Assembly: GCA_023853785.1 (NCBI GenBank)
Contig: JAJIRX010000342.1
Coordinates: forward strand, 1 to 21,676
Direction of reading: 5' to 3'
Origin: Psilocybe azurescens
Taxonomy: Eukaryota > Basidiomycota > Agaricomycetes > Agaricales > Agrocybaceae
Length of the DNA stretch: 21,676 nt
The translations under genes were made by a program, and so were the position numbers. Shown one piece after another: positions 10,328 to 18,794 of the stretch; position 1 is the first letter of the stretch; each line of letters starts with the position of its first letter. The notes under the pieces are model-generated. The model worked only from the letters and a program-made list of their open reading frames with translations, had not been told where the DNA came from and made no database searches.

Positions 10328-10403
10328 GCAATAATAGTGTAGTTGGTAATGTGTGTATAGAATTGATATATATGAAGCTGTTGGTTCAATTCCTGTTGAG
10401 TGC
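10328..10403 (+). other. tRNA-like sequence in MITE-1 (A and B boxes)
   Basis: Seventy-six nucleotides resemble a decayed tRNA. An A box TAGTGTAGTTGG (10335-10346) is followed by GTAA, a B box GGTTCAATTCC (10383-10393) holds a T-loop-like core, and the outer seven bases at each end (GCAATAA with TGAGTGC) pair at five positions. The D and T arms are partly pairable, but I see no sound anticodon stem. The same sequence lies in MITE-2 at 18536-18611. It could be an internal RNA polymerase III promoter of SINE type; a working tRNA is unlikely. Confidence 0.5.
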
Positions 10404-10431
10404 ATTTTATAATTTCGTATTTATTACAAAT

Positions 10432-10570
10432 ATCATGTGACCTGAATGATTACTTAAGAGCTTATGTAAGAAATATTATATAATACTGACTAAAGCAGAC
10501 TATATCATGTGATTTCAATACATTATTGATAAGCTTATGTAAGCAATTATTATGTAATGCTGACTAAGCA
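10432..10570 (+). repeat. Two ~70-bp tandem units in MITE-1 core
   Basis: Units start at 10432 and 10504 with ATCATGTGA, share AGCTTATGTAAG, and end with TATAATACTGACTAAAGCA or TATGTAATGCTGACTAAGCA. MITE-2 has the same units in reverse at about 18370-18512, with a third partial one. Confidence 0.7.
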
Positions 10571-10605
10571 TTGTATTATACACTGAACAAGTACATTATG
10601 AGAAA

Positions 10606-10713
10606 TTCTGACCAGATTCCGACCGGTTCCGAGTGGGTCCGAGTGGATTCTGATCGGATTCTGACCAGTTCCGATCGGTTCTGACTGGGTCCAAGCGGTT
10701 CCGACCGGTACCC
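10606..10713 (-). repeat. Right subterminal array of TTCCGATCGG-type motif
   Basis: About ten variants of TTCCGATCGG or TTCTGACCGG are packed into this stretch, mirroring the left array. It gives way to the terminal repeat at 10697-10734. Confidence 0.8.
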
Positions 10714-10734
10714 ATGGGGCACTGTAAAGTACTG

Positions 10735-10742
10735 CTTCGATG
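10735..10742. repeat. 8-bp target-site duplication of MITE-1, right
   Basis: CTTCGATG repeats the left flank (9500-9507). After it the LINE-B sequence resumes with ACTGCAAGATTTC. Confidence 0.85.
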
Positions 10743-11726
10743 ACTGCAAGATTTCGTGGCAATGCCGACAAGGAATTGAAGCAGCGCGACCAAACACCCT
10801 CGATAAAGCTCCGTGACAAGATCTTGGAGAATATCGGGACTTACTATGCAGGGACAGACACTAGTCTGCCCCTCTCAGGATGGTATCAAGCCATTGCGAC
10901 CTCCATCCTGTTCAGCGGTGGAGCTGAGCTCTGGCACGCTTCGGCATGTCGCAGGCAAAGTCACCGCGCTCTGATGCCGGAACTCTATGCCATTTGTTCT
11001 GCAATTGTCAATGCAATCTCGCACAACGATTGCACGGACATTTTCATATTCACAGACTCAATGGCCTCTGCCCGTCGAGCTGTAGACCCTTCCATCCACT
11101 CCAGACAGGGCCACTCTGTGGCTGTCTGTGAGGCTCTTCAGACCTGGTTCACCCGAAAGGACGGCCAGTCAATCATCTTTGTGTACGTCCCCTCGTAATT
11201 GCAGTGGGACTTACATTACAAAGCATACAAGTACGCAACCGAACTCAAAGTCGCACTGGGCCCACGCCCCAGCTACATCATTTGATAGCCTGCGATGCAG
11301 GCTGCCCTCTTGCGGTGCCTCCTGGAATGTCTTATTCCAGGACCCCGAATATTGAGGTCAGAACTTTCTCCACCTCAAGACCATTGACAGGGCGGTCGGT
11401 CAGCCTGGGGGCAAAGATAACCCCTGGATTCACTTCGCGAACATGAGCTCTCCACAGCTCTACGCACGTATGTGTAGGTGTATTCTGAATCATGCGCCCA
11501 TCGGGTCTTACTACTCCCAGTTTAATCTTAACAATGGTGAAACATAGTGCCCGTGTGGGTGTCATTGGGAAACCCGCACGCACATCCTTACCTGTAAAAG
11601 GACTTATCGTCCTCCCAGGGCTTGCGAGCTTAGGCAGCCAACCACGTTGTGCTACCTTCACTCATTTTGGAGATGAACCCGAAAGTGTTTGCCTTCCGCT
11701 CGGCTCCCCTTGCGGGCGCCGGTTGA
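10743..11726 (+). pseudogene. LINE-B ORF2, 3' part: RNase H and C-terminal zinc motif
   Basis: This continues the ORF2 interrupted at 9507. RNase H is visible as YYAGTDTSLP (first Asp), a damaged Glu segment, and FTDSMASARRAVDPS (about 11051-11095), then FVYVPS followed by a stop (TAA at about 11197) where copy A reads on. The C-terminal region has QLYARMCRCILNHAPIG (about 11455-11507) and a CHWETRTHILTC-like zinc segment (about 11560-11592), in shifted frames. The stop at 11724-11726 is provisional. From 11317 on, the sequence is nearly identical to the reverse complement of 12324-13169. Confidence 0.8.
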
Positions 11727-12159
11727 CAACTGACATTGGGCATTGTGGGGGAGTCCTCGTTCAGTGGTCTTGATTGGCATGGGCCAATTATCCGCTTGGC
11801 TCATGGTTGTTTGGCTGATCTGGGGGTAGGCCATTTTGGTGGGGCTTGTTCGCCACTCACTTTGGTGTTTGACTCACTACCTTCACCCAGGACCTGGACC
11901 ACATTACGAATGGCATTGAGTATGTGGGAACCAGGGAGAGCTGGTACCGCTAGTCTTGGCTGCTGGACCTGGGCGCCTCCACCCTTGTTAGTTATTTCCT
12001 GCTGGTGCTGCATCCGCTTCACCCCAGGCTTCCTAAGGCTAGGGTCACTCCCAGTCTATATCCCGTGAGGTTGTTCTTTGTAGATGAGTTTCTTTTGTGT
12101 TTCTTATCCTGCATCGAGGTTGGCATTATATCCCCACAGTAGCTACCCCGTTATGTGTT
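11317..12159 (+). repeat. Inverted repeat, left arm (843 bp)
   Basis: This arm reads as the reverse complement of 12324-13169. I compared most of it line by line and saw about five differences (for example C/T at about 11719, one extra G near 11750, and one indel near 11976), so identity is about 99%. The other LINE copies differ far more from it. Confidence 0.9.
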
Positions 12160-12323
12160 TTTTTTTTTTTTTTTTTTAAAATCATCAATTTGTATACTGG
12201 TGCACGAAAGCAGTCCGGTCGCGAAAGTACAAATGCCTTACCAGGTAACTACTAAGAAACTGTTCGCTGAAACTACTAAGAGTCCGTTGGAAACACTGAA
12301 GCCTACAATAAATGACCGTACTG

Positions 12324-13169
12324 AACACATAACTGGGTAGCTACTGTGGGGATATAATGCCAACCTCGATGCAGGATAAGAAACACAAAAGAAACTCATC
12401 TACAAAGAACAACCTCACGGGATATAGACTGGGAGTGACCCTAGCCTTAGGAAGCCTGGGGTGAAGCGGATGCAGCACCAGCAGGAAATAACTAACAAGG
12501 GTGGAGGGCGCCCAGGTCCAGCAGCCAAGACTAGCGGTACCAGCTCTCCCTGGTTCCCACATACTCAATGCCATTCGTAATGTGGTCCAGGTCCTGGGTG
12601 AAGGTAGTGAGTCAAACACCAAAGTGAGTGGCGAACAAGCCCCACCAAAATGGCCTACCCCCAGATCAGCCAAACAACCATGAGCCAAGCGGATAATTGG
12701 CCCATGCCAATCAAGACCACTGAACGAGGACTCCCCCCACAATGCCCAATGTCAGTTGTCAACCGACGCCCGCAAGGGGAGCCGAGCGGAAGGCAAACAC
12801 TTTCGGGTTCATCTCCAAAATGAGTGAAGGTAGCACAACGTGGTTGGCTGCCTAAGCTCGCAAGCCCTGGGAGGACGATAAGTCCTTTTACAGGTAAGGA
12901 TGTGCGTGCGGGTTTCCCAATGACACCCACACGGGCACTATGTTTCACCATTGTTAAGATTAAACTGGGAGTAGTAAGACCCGATGGGCGCATGATTCAG
13001 AATACACCTACACATACGTGCGTAGAGCTGTGGAGAGCTCATGTTCGCGAAGTGAATCCAGGGGTTATCTTTGCCCCCAGGCTGACCGACCGCCCTGTCA
13101 ATGGTCTTGAGGTGGAGAAAGTTCTGACCTCAATATTCGGGGGTCCTGGAATAAGACATTCCAGGAGGC
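12324..13169 (-). repeat. Inverted repeat, right arm (846 bp)
   Basis: This is the partner of 11317-12159. The 164-bp loop between the arms (12160-12323) holds the T tract and the last part of the minus-strand LINE 3' UTR. Confidence 0.9.
12759..13169 (-). pseudogene. LINE-D ORF2 C-terminal fragment
   Basis: On the minus strand this encodes the region after RNase H: QLYARMCRCILNHAPIG and the CHWETRTHILTC-like zinc motif. It carries the same frame breaks as the end of LINE-B ORF2, including the TAG after the codons for VKH. Shared lesions show that one arm was copied from the other after the gene had already died. Confidence 0.75.
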
Positions 13170-13178
13170 GCTGCAAGA

Positions 13179-13193
13179 TGCATTTCACCACAC
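13179..13193. repeat. 15-bp target-site duplication, right copy
   Basis: TGCATTTCACCACAC matches 4289-4303. To its right the copia gag continues towards its start codon. Confidence 0.7.
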
Positions 13194-13252
13194 CAAGATG
13201 GGTAGTTGGAAGCATTCAGTTTTGCAAAATTGGGCAGGGATGAAGAAGACAT
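13181..13252 (-). pseudogene. Copia gag N-terminal fragment
   Basis: From the ATG at 13252-13250 the minus strand gives MSSSSLPNFAKLNASNYP, then SWCGEM, and is then cut by LINE sequence. The missing continuation (MQAWLRAQGIWH) is at 4293 and below, so this and 3878-4303 are two halves of one gag gene split by the 8.9-kb LINE block. Confidence 0.85.
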
Positions 13253-13442
13253 GATTGTGTGAGATGGGAGAGATGTGATGTGGTGGTAGTGAGCAGAGAC
13301 GTGCAGGAACGTGTGCGAACATTGTGACGTGATGAGGTGGTGGTACGAGCACGGGCATGGCCAGTGCAAACGAAAACACCAAGAGTGTGGAAATGAAAAG
13401 TTGAGACTTCGTTGAAAATGAGTTTAAAGCGCAATGTGCGTG
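13253..13442 (-). other. Copia 5' leader, second copy
   Basis: This matches the leader at 3353-3544 with small differences. I see no gene in it. Confidence 0.6.
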
Positions 13443-13454
13443 GGGCCCATAACC
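13443..13454 (-). other. Primer-binding site (half tRNA-iMet type), second copy
   Basis: GGTTATGGGCCC on the minus strand directly follows the LTR end, as at 3545-3556. Confidence 0.75.
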
Positions 13455-13706
13455 TGTAAAAGGTGGCGAGTTCATAAACATGTGAGACAGCTGTGGTATG
13501 AGTTTTGTGGTCACACTGTATCAGACAGAGTGGCAATGAGGGCCTGAAGTCTGAAGTGAGTAACTGAGTGTATTGAGACTGAACTAAGCTATCTACTTGC
13601 CTGAAGTCTGAAGTGAGTAACTAAGGAGTTCAAGCGGTGTGCTACAGCTACATAGGTGACTGTCATGTGATCCCATCAGTCTGAGTCTGAAATATCAATT
13701 CTAACA
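13455..13706 (-). repeat. Copia 5' LTR (252 bp)
   Basis: It starts TGTTAGAATTGA and ends CACCTTTTACA on the minus strand. It keeps the internal 24-bp direct repeat (13542-13565 and 13599-13622). It differs from 3557-3803 at well over ten positions and by a short indel, so the copia element is not recent. It abuts a minus-strand LINE fragment, which was its apparent target. Confidence 0.85.
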
Positions 13707-13984
13707 AAGGCTGCCCTTGATATTGAATAGCCTTGCACGGTGGTAACTTGCGCTGTAGGACGCATGACATGAGGTCCCAGGTGCGCTTGTTAGTAATGGA
13801 TATTTCTGTGATTCTGGAATCAAAGAAAACCCGTTTGGTGGTTTTAACTGCCTTTCGATAAAGCTTCCTGTCCTCCGGGAGACCATGTTCCCAGTAAGCC
13901 TGAAGCGCGACTGAGCACTCATCCGTCCACTACGGTTTTGAGCATCTCGTAATAGTGACCTCTGTGGAACAGGTTTCCCACATC
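13707..13984 (-). mobile_element. Internal LINE ORF2 fragment, minus strand
   Basis: This is the reverse complement of the region before the RT palm (compare 7534-7802 and 16908-17180). Readable pieces include QSRFRLTGNMVSRRTGSF and LFNIKGSLC, which are off-frame versions of the WWTDEC-to-QYQGQPC stretch of the other copies. The copia LTR joins it on the left. On the right the 5' end of LINE-C begins head to head. It is probably a remnant of an older LINE into which both elements went. Confidence 0.8.
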
Positions 13985-14046
13985 ACTTGGGTAACAACAC
14001 CCAGCAGCACCACCATTGGCAGTATTAGTTTTGGGTGTCCAAAGTT

Positions 14047-15973
14047 ATGCCGCCTAAACAGCAACCCACAAGGCCACCGTCCCCTTTTCAGATGTTGGCC
14101 TCCAGAGCCAAACCATCTGCAGTTCAACCTTTGTTGACTGCATCCCTGGTCCCTACAGCGGGCGCTTCTGCTGTTTGAGACACCTATAGTCAAGGCCCAG
14201 TCCCTACTTCACGTGGGGCACGCAGCGCCCAACCCAGTCGCTCTGCCACGTCTTTGAGGCAGTCGTCTCATTATTGCACTCCCATGGTTACTGCCAGGGA
14301 CAACACTGCCCAGCCCTCTGACGCTCCTTTGCCGGCAAGGTCTGAGGACGAAGATATGGAAGACTCCCCCTCATACCTATCACTCAGTCAGGGGCGACTC
14401 CGATGTGGTAGACGATAGTCATAGGATATTGGGAGCACTCAGAACAATCGTTGGGTATGTCAATTCATCTCACATTGACCTTCACTTGTCCCCCATGGGG
14501 GCATCCCTGGCTCAAGCGTTGGTGGACTTCACTCACGAGACCTTCAATGGGGACTTGGGTACTACTCCCACTCCCGATAACATCCTCCCAATCCGTGTGG
14601 TTGCGGAGCTATTCACTGCAGAAGATGACACTATTCGAAGGCCATTGGCCATTGGTCCTACTTCCCCAGACCCTCTCTGCATCTCCTCCCCCCCGCCCTG
14701 GTCTGACTATGGTGGCGCTGGCAATGATAACATTGTTATGACTCCGGCTGAGCCCATTTGTTCCTCTCGTGAGGGGCGCTCAGGCCAGGCCTCCAATCCG
14801 AGCGCAGCAGGACAAAGGGAAAGGTCGGGCTGATAAGCCTGCCTCCACCCCTGCTCCCCCTCAACCTTGCCCACTGGCCAAAAACCAGTGGTCCCTAATC
14901 AGAGGCCCCCAGTGCCTCCCTCTTCCACTGCCCCATGCGCCCCACCCCCGCATTCATATGCAGAAGCTGCACGCAGAAGGCACCTGTTCAGCAGCCAGCT
15001 CTGCTGGCTGCTCCTCCTTCCAGACCCGCCTCCCGCAAGGGCAGGAGGATCCCAGAATACACCTCACATAGCCCGTCCAGGCACCAAATGCTTATCAACG
15101 TGGGAGATCATGCAAAATATGCTAATCTCGCCACCCTGTTTAAGGACTTGTCTTCGGATGTCCTCTCCCGCCAGGGCCTTCGTGTTAAGGTCCTAGGTGT
15201 TCAAATCACGTCGATGGGTACTCCATACCCACTGACAAAGTTCCCAGTGAACATGACACAGACATCCTCCGTGGCACAGTCACTTCTCATTTCAAGGCCC
15301 ACTACAAGTTCACGCCGTGGGTCAGCATGCCCATGTCCAAATCATTTTTACAAATTGTTGACGTTCCTCGGTTCCTCGGTACTCATTATGACCTGGACCA
15401 TCTCACTGAACAGGAGGAGGTTGCTTTGGCACTCAAGGCCTCTCCCATCTGGTCCCCATCTCACATACTGTGCGGCGACCTCCGCATAGTTTGTACTTCC
15501 AAGGCAAGCACCACTGCCACTGCTTTCTTTGACATCTGGGACACTGCATCTGGTGCCCACGCCCGCCAGCTCATCGACAAACAGTACATGTTCAGGGGTC
15601 ATCCCCTCTGGATACGAAGCCTGTTCAAAGAGCTCTGGCATCCCCCTCTGCACTCGGTGCCGGAGGTGGGGCCATCCCATTGGTCGCTGTCATGCAGCTG
15701 CGGCTAAATGTCCGCTGCTCTGGTCCTCACAAGCTGGAGGAGCACCGCGCAATTGCACCTTGTGGCAAAGGGAATCCAAAGGCAAACCCCCGCAGGCTCC
15801 AATGCCTTCTGGGGAGCCATGCCCTCATCTCCCTTGCTGCCCCAACTGTGGAAAGAATCATGGTGCCCATGAGCGTGTTTGTGTGTTCTGGAGTCACAGG
15901 TTCGATCCTCTCTGCGCTGCTGAGAAATATCATCAGGTACGAGCGAATTCATTCACGCACTGATCCTCCCTAA
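14047..15973 (+). pseudogene. LINE-C ORF1 (gag-like nucleic-acid-binding protein)
   Basis: The start is MPPKQQPTRPPSP. Codon 44 is TGA (14176-14178) where LINE-B has CGA, a C-to-T change at a CpG. Downstream are the acidic EDEDMEDSPSYLSLS block, VAELFTAEDDTIRRPLAIG, a basic Pro-rich linker, LINVGDHAKYANLATLFKDL, VPRFLGTHYDLDHLTEQEEV and FFDIWDTASGAHARQLIDKQ. The first CCHC knuckle is complete: C-x2-C-x4-H-x4-C in CTRCRRWGHPIGRC (about 15633-15697, across a frame change). A later knuckle CPNCGKNHGAHERVC and FWSHRFDPL follow. Frameshifts are at about 14390, 14680, 14800, 15060, 15320, 15640 and 15700. The end is provisional: two frames close at 15963 and 15973. Confidence 0.85.
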
Positions 15974-15988
15974 CCACTGGTCATTAGG

Positions 15989-18220
15989 ATGAGTCAAACC
16001 GTCCAGGACCTTCCGGTTAGAATTTTGAGTTTCAATTGCGCAAAGTCCAGCCTAAGCGTAGAAACTACTTGAACATTTTGTATTAGCATACAATATTGTT
16101 TATATCCAAGAACCTCCCTGGAGGTTTGTATGTATCACACTGTCCACTTCTCGTAAGTCTGGCAACAATGTTATCGGTGCCACATTGCATCCTTCGTGGC
16201 TGCCCATGGTGCGCATTCCTGAACCCGACTCTTGCCCAAGGGTTATGGCATACGTATCTAACCGCTTGAAAGAGTTTTGTCCATCCATGCGTCACGACCT
16301 TATTGATCATTGTGATGTGCTCATTCTCAGCCTGTTCGCTAACGGACAGTGCTACAATCTGATGAACGTCTATTCAGATGAGATCCATACAGCCACTCTC
16401 CTCCTTGTGGAGGAGGCGGCCTCACTCCCACCCTTCATCTATATGGGGGTGATTTCAACATCCACTCCCAAGAATGGGATGGAGGCCATCATGGCCATCC
16501 AGGAGTTGCCACTCAACTCCTCAACATGGCGTCAGAATTAGGCTTGCAACGGGCTCCTTTTGTGAACCCGGGGCCAACCTTCTACCCTCGCATCCAAGGC
16601 TTTTGCTCAACAGTGATTGACTTGGTATTTGTGCAACCGGACCAGACCCTGATGGCACAGGTCCCTGGGTGCACAACGCCATAGGCGAAGTCGGATCACA
16701 TCCCTCTCACTACCACACTATCCATCTCTGCTGATTCTGGGGTTACGCCCCGCAGAGCTCTTAAGTCCAACAAAGAGGAGCAAATCTGCTTTGTCAGAGT
16801 TATCGAGGGAGAGTTCGCCATGAAAGTGGATGAGCACGCTCCTCTCAACACACCCGACCAGATTGACGCGAGTGGTGCAAGCTATTGCTGATTCGATCTC
16901 TGCAGCATGGGAAACCTGCTCCAGAGAGGTCATTATTACAAGGCACTCCAAGCTGTGGTGGACGGATGAGTGCTCAAGTACGCTGCAGGCTTACCGGGAA
17001 CATGGTCTCCCAGAAGACTGGAAGCTTTATCGCAAGGCGGTGAAAACCGCCAAACGGGTTTTCTTTGATTCTAGAATCACAGAAATATCCATTACCAACA
17101 AGCGCACTTGGGACCTTATGTCTTGGGTCCAACAGTGCAAGCTACCACCGTGCGAGGCTATTCAATATCAGGGGCAGCCTTGCCACACTCTTCCTCAGTT
17201 GTGGGATGCACTCCACAACACCTATAACTCGGCGTCGGACTGCCCGTTCAACATCGACATTCTCGATTCCATCTCTGATATGCCTGTTCGGGATTGGGTC
17301 CCATTCTCTGCACTTGAGATGCGGAAGGCTTTGGCCTCTTGCTCCAATGTGTCAGCCCCAGGGCCAGACCACATCAAGTGGTCTCATCTCAAGATGTTGA
17401 TGCGTGGGCCCACCCACATTTTCACAGTCTTACTCTCGCTCGCCAATGCCTGCCTTTGGATAGAGCACTGGCCCAAGCACTTCAAGGAGTCCATGTCGGT
17501 TATCATTCCGAAACTGAACAAGCCCACCTATTCTGCTCCAAAGGCATTCAGGCCCATTGTGCTCCTGAATACCGTTGGTAAATTGATTGAGAAAATGCTC
17601 TCCAATCGCATTCAGTTTGACGGCATTGCCTCAGACGTCTTCCACCCAAATCAGATTGGAGGGATCCATCAAAGATCCACTGAAGATGCCGGCCTCATTC
17701 TGACGCACATGGTGCGTGCGGGGTGGGCCAAGGGACTCAAGACTAGTATCATTGCCTTTGATGTCGCTCAGTTCTTCCTGTCACTCAACCATGAGGTCCT
17801 CATGGCTATCCTCCAGAAGCTAGGGTTTAGCGACAATGTCGTTAAATTCTTCTCTCACTACTTGGTCGGTCACTCTCACGCGAGTATGCATGGGGCGACT
17901 TCATCTCAGACCTTTGCCAGGTGGATGTTGGAGTGGGACAGGGCTCCGCCCTGTCCCTGGTCCTCTCTGCTCTTTATCTTACCCTCATTATGAGGCTCTT
18001 CGAGCTTGATCCACTCACTCGTGGGTGCGTTTTGCTCTCATACGTCGACAATGGCACTCTTGTAGTGCAATCAAAGTCTCTTCTCGACAACTGTGAAGCC
18101 CTTAAACGGGCTTACAGTGTCATATTCGAGCTGTTCAAGAAATTTGGACTCGCACTGGAGCACGACAAGTCTGAAGTATTCCACTTCGACCAGTCACACT
18201 CCAAAGACAATCCCCCTGTC
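15989..18220 (+). pseudogene. LINE-C ORF2, 5' part: endonuclease and reverse transcriptase
   Basis: The start ATG (15989-15991) gives MSQTVQDLPVRILSFN. The endonuclease shows QEPPW (about 16110), VMAYVSNRLKEF, and a GDFN motif destroyed by a one-base deletion at about 16446 (reading IYMGVIST). The RT is open from 16830 to 17993: WWTDEC, APGPDHIKWSHLK, KAFRPIVLLNTVGKLIEKML, NQIGGIHQRSTEDAGLIL and motif A IIAFDVAQFFLSLNHEVL (Asp at 17760-17762). After a frameshift near 17930 it continues with GVGQGSALSLVLSALYLTLI (motif B) and SYVDNGTLVVQS (YVDN at 18041-18052), then EHDKSEVFHFDQS. The Asn in motif C is shared with LINE-B. MITE-2 interrupts it straight after. Confidence 0.88.
18213..18220. repeat. 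8-bp target-site duplication of MITE-2, left
   Basis: CCCCTGTC precedes MITE-2; CCCCTGTT (19236-19243) follows it, one base different. Copy A has CCCCTGTC once at this place. Confidence 0.75.
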
Positions 18221-18243
18221 CAGTACTTTACACTCCCCCACAA

Positions 18244-18336
18244 GCTCTGATCAGCACTACTCAGCACTGAGTAACTCTGAGCAGATCTGAGTAGATCTGA
18301 ACAGAACTATACAGTTCTGCGCAGATCTACTCAGAA
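18244..18336 (+). repeat. Left subterminal array of CTGATCAG / AGATCTGAG-type motif
   Basis: Closely packed variants of TCTGAGCAGATCTGAGTAG, TCTGAACAGAAC and TCAGCACTACTCAGCACTGAG, many of them self-complementary around AGATCT or GATC. Confidence 0.8.
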
Positions 18337-18369
18337 ATCATACAGACATAATAAACTGCAAGTGCTGAA

Positions 18370-18512
18370 GTCACATGATATTTGTGCTTAGTCGGCATTA
18401 CATAATAATGTCTTACATAAGCTTTAAATATGCTATTGAAATTAAATAATATTTCTGCTTGGTCAGCATTACATAAGCTCTTACATAATCTATTAAAGTC
18501 ACATGATATTTG
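18370..18512 (-). repeat. Tandem ~70-bp units in MITE-2 core
   Basis: The units contain ATCATGTGACTT, AGCTTATGTAAG and TATGTAATGCYGACYAAGCA on the minus strand, as in MITE-1 at 10432-10570. Confidence 0.6.
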
Positions 18513-18535
18513 TAATAAATGAGAAATTATAAAAT

Positions 18536-18611
18536 ACACTCAACAGGAATTGAACCAACAGCTTTATATATACTAATTCTACCCATGCTTTACCAACTAC
18601 ACTATTAATGC
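18536..18611 (-). other. tRNA-like sequence in MITE-2 (A and B boxes)
   Basis: On the minus strand: GCATTAA, then A box TAGTGTAGTTGG (18604-18593) followed by TAAAGCA as in true tRNA D arms, and B box GGTTCAATTCC (18556-18546), ending TGAGTGT. The length is 76 nt, as in MITE-1. The outer stem pairs at six of seven positions if G-U is allowed. Both boxes are identical in the two MITEs although flanking bases have changed. The anticodon arm is not convincing. Confidence 0.55.
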
Positions 18612-18794
18612 TTGTGATATCTTCCACATTTAATGAATTATATACCCTTCTTTACAACACCCAATAATATATTCTGGCACTTCCTCTCAAGCTATATCCA
18701 CATATTATATATCAAAATGATCAGAAAATTGAGGGCAATATGCTTGTAATTATCTCATCATATGAAAATTATGTCAGCATGTTCAATATGCAAA

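Larger units (their letters stand above)
9508..10734 (+). mobile_element. MITE-1, hAT-like non-autonomous DNA transposon (1227 bp)
   Basis: The ends form imperfect terminal inverted repeats of about 37 bp: left GAGGTCTTTACACTCCCCAC, right (reversed) CAGTACTTTACAGTGCCCCA, both running on into GGTACCGRTCGGAACC. An 8-bp target duplication (CTTCGATG) fits the hAT superfamily. Inside the ends are arrays of a TTCCGATCGG-type motif, then a roughly 770-bp AT-rich core with a tRNA-like sequence and a tandem repeat. There is no transposase gene, so it would need one in trans. The interior matches MITE-2 in reverse orientation. The superfamily call rests only on duplication length and terminal form. Confidence 0.8.
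4584..12159 (+). mobile_element. LINE copy B, nearly full length, split by MITE-1
   Basis: This is a two-ORF non-LTR retrotransposon with the order 5' UTR, ORF1 (gag-like), ORF2 (endonuclease-RT-RNase H) and 3' UTR. The 5' limit is set by where copies B and C start to agree (ACTTGGGTAAC at 4584 and 13985). It is interrupted at 9508-10734 by MITE-1 and ends at GTTATGTGTT (12159), without its own last ~155 bp and A tail. A minus-strand LINE tail replaces them. Both ORFs are broken many times. Without MITE-1 it is 6.35 kb. Confidence 0.9.
12157..13169 (-). mobile_element. LINE fragment on minus strand (copy D), 5'-truncated
   Basis: A T tract (12158-12177) is the reversed A tail, followed by 3' UTR and the last part of ORF2 on the minus strand. 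The fragment starts, on its own strand, at 13169 within the region just after RNase H (CCTCCTGGAATGTC). It lies tail to tail with LINE-B. The next nine bases (13170-13178) are filler before a 15-bp repeat of copia gag. Confidence 0.85.

Noticed and set aside
10328..10403. A functional tRNA gene
   Set aside because: The anticodon stem does not pair and the T stem is poor. The sequence recurs inside a transposon, so only a tRNA-like remnant is claimed.
4304..12333. The two minus-strand LINE tails as a long target-site duplication of LINE-B
   Set aside because: They differ at roughly one base in ten and are over 150 bp, too long and too divergent compared with the 99% identical palindrome next to them.
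12341..12742. 133-codon minus-strand frame as a separate gene
   Set aside because: It is the palindrome copy of the LINE-B 3' UTR frame (11736-12068) and shares its non-coding nature.
16830..17993. The 387-codon RT frame as an intact gene
   Set aside because: It lacks the endonuclease, is shifted before motif B, has Asn in motif C and is split by MITE-2; it is the best-preserved part of a dead ORF2.
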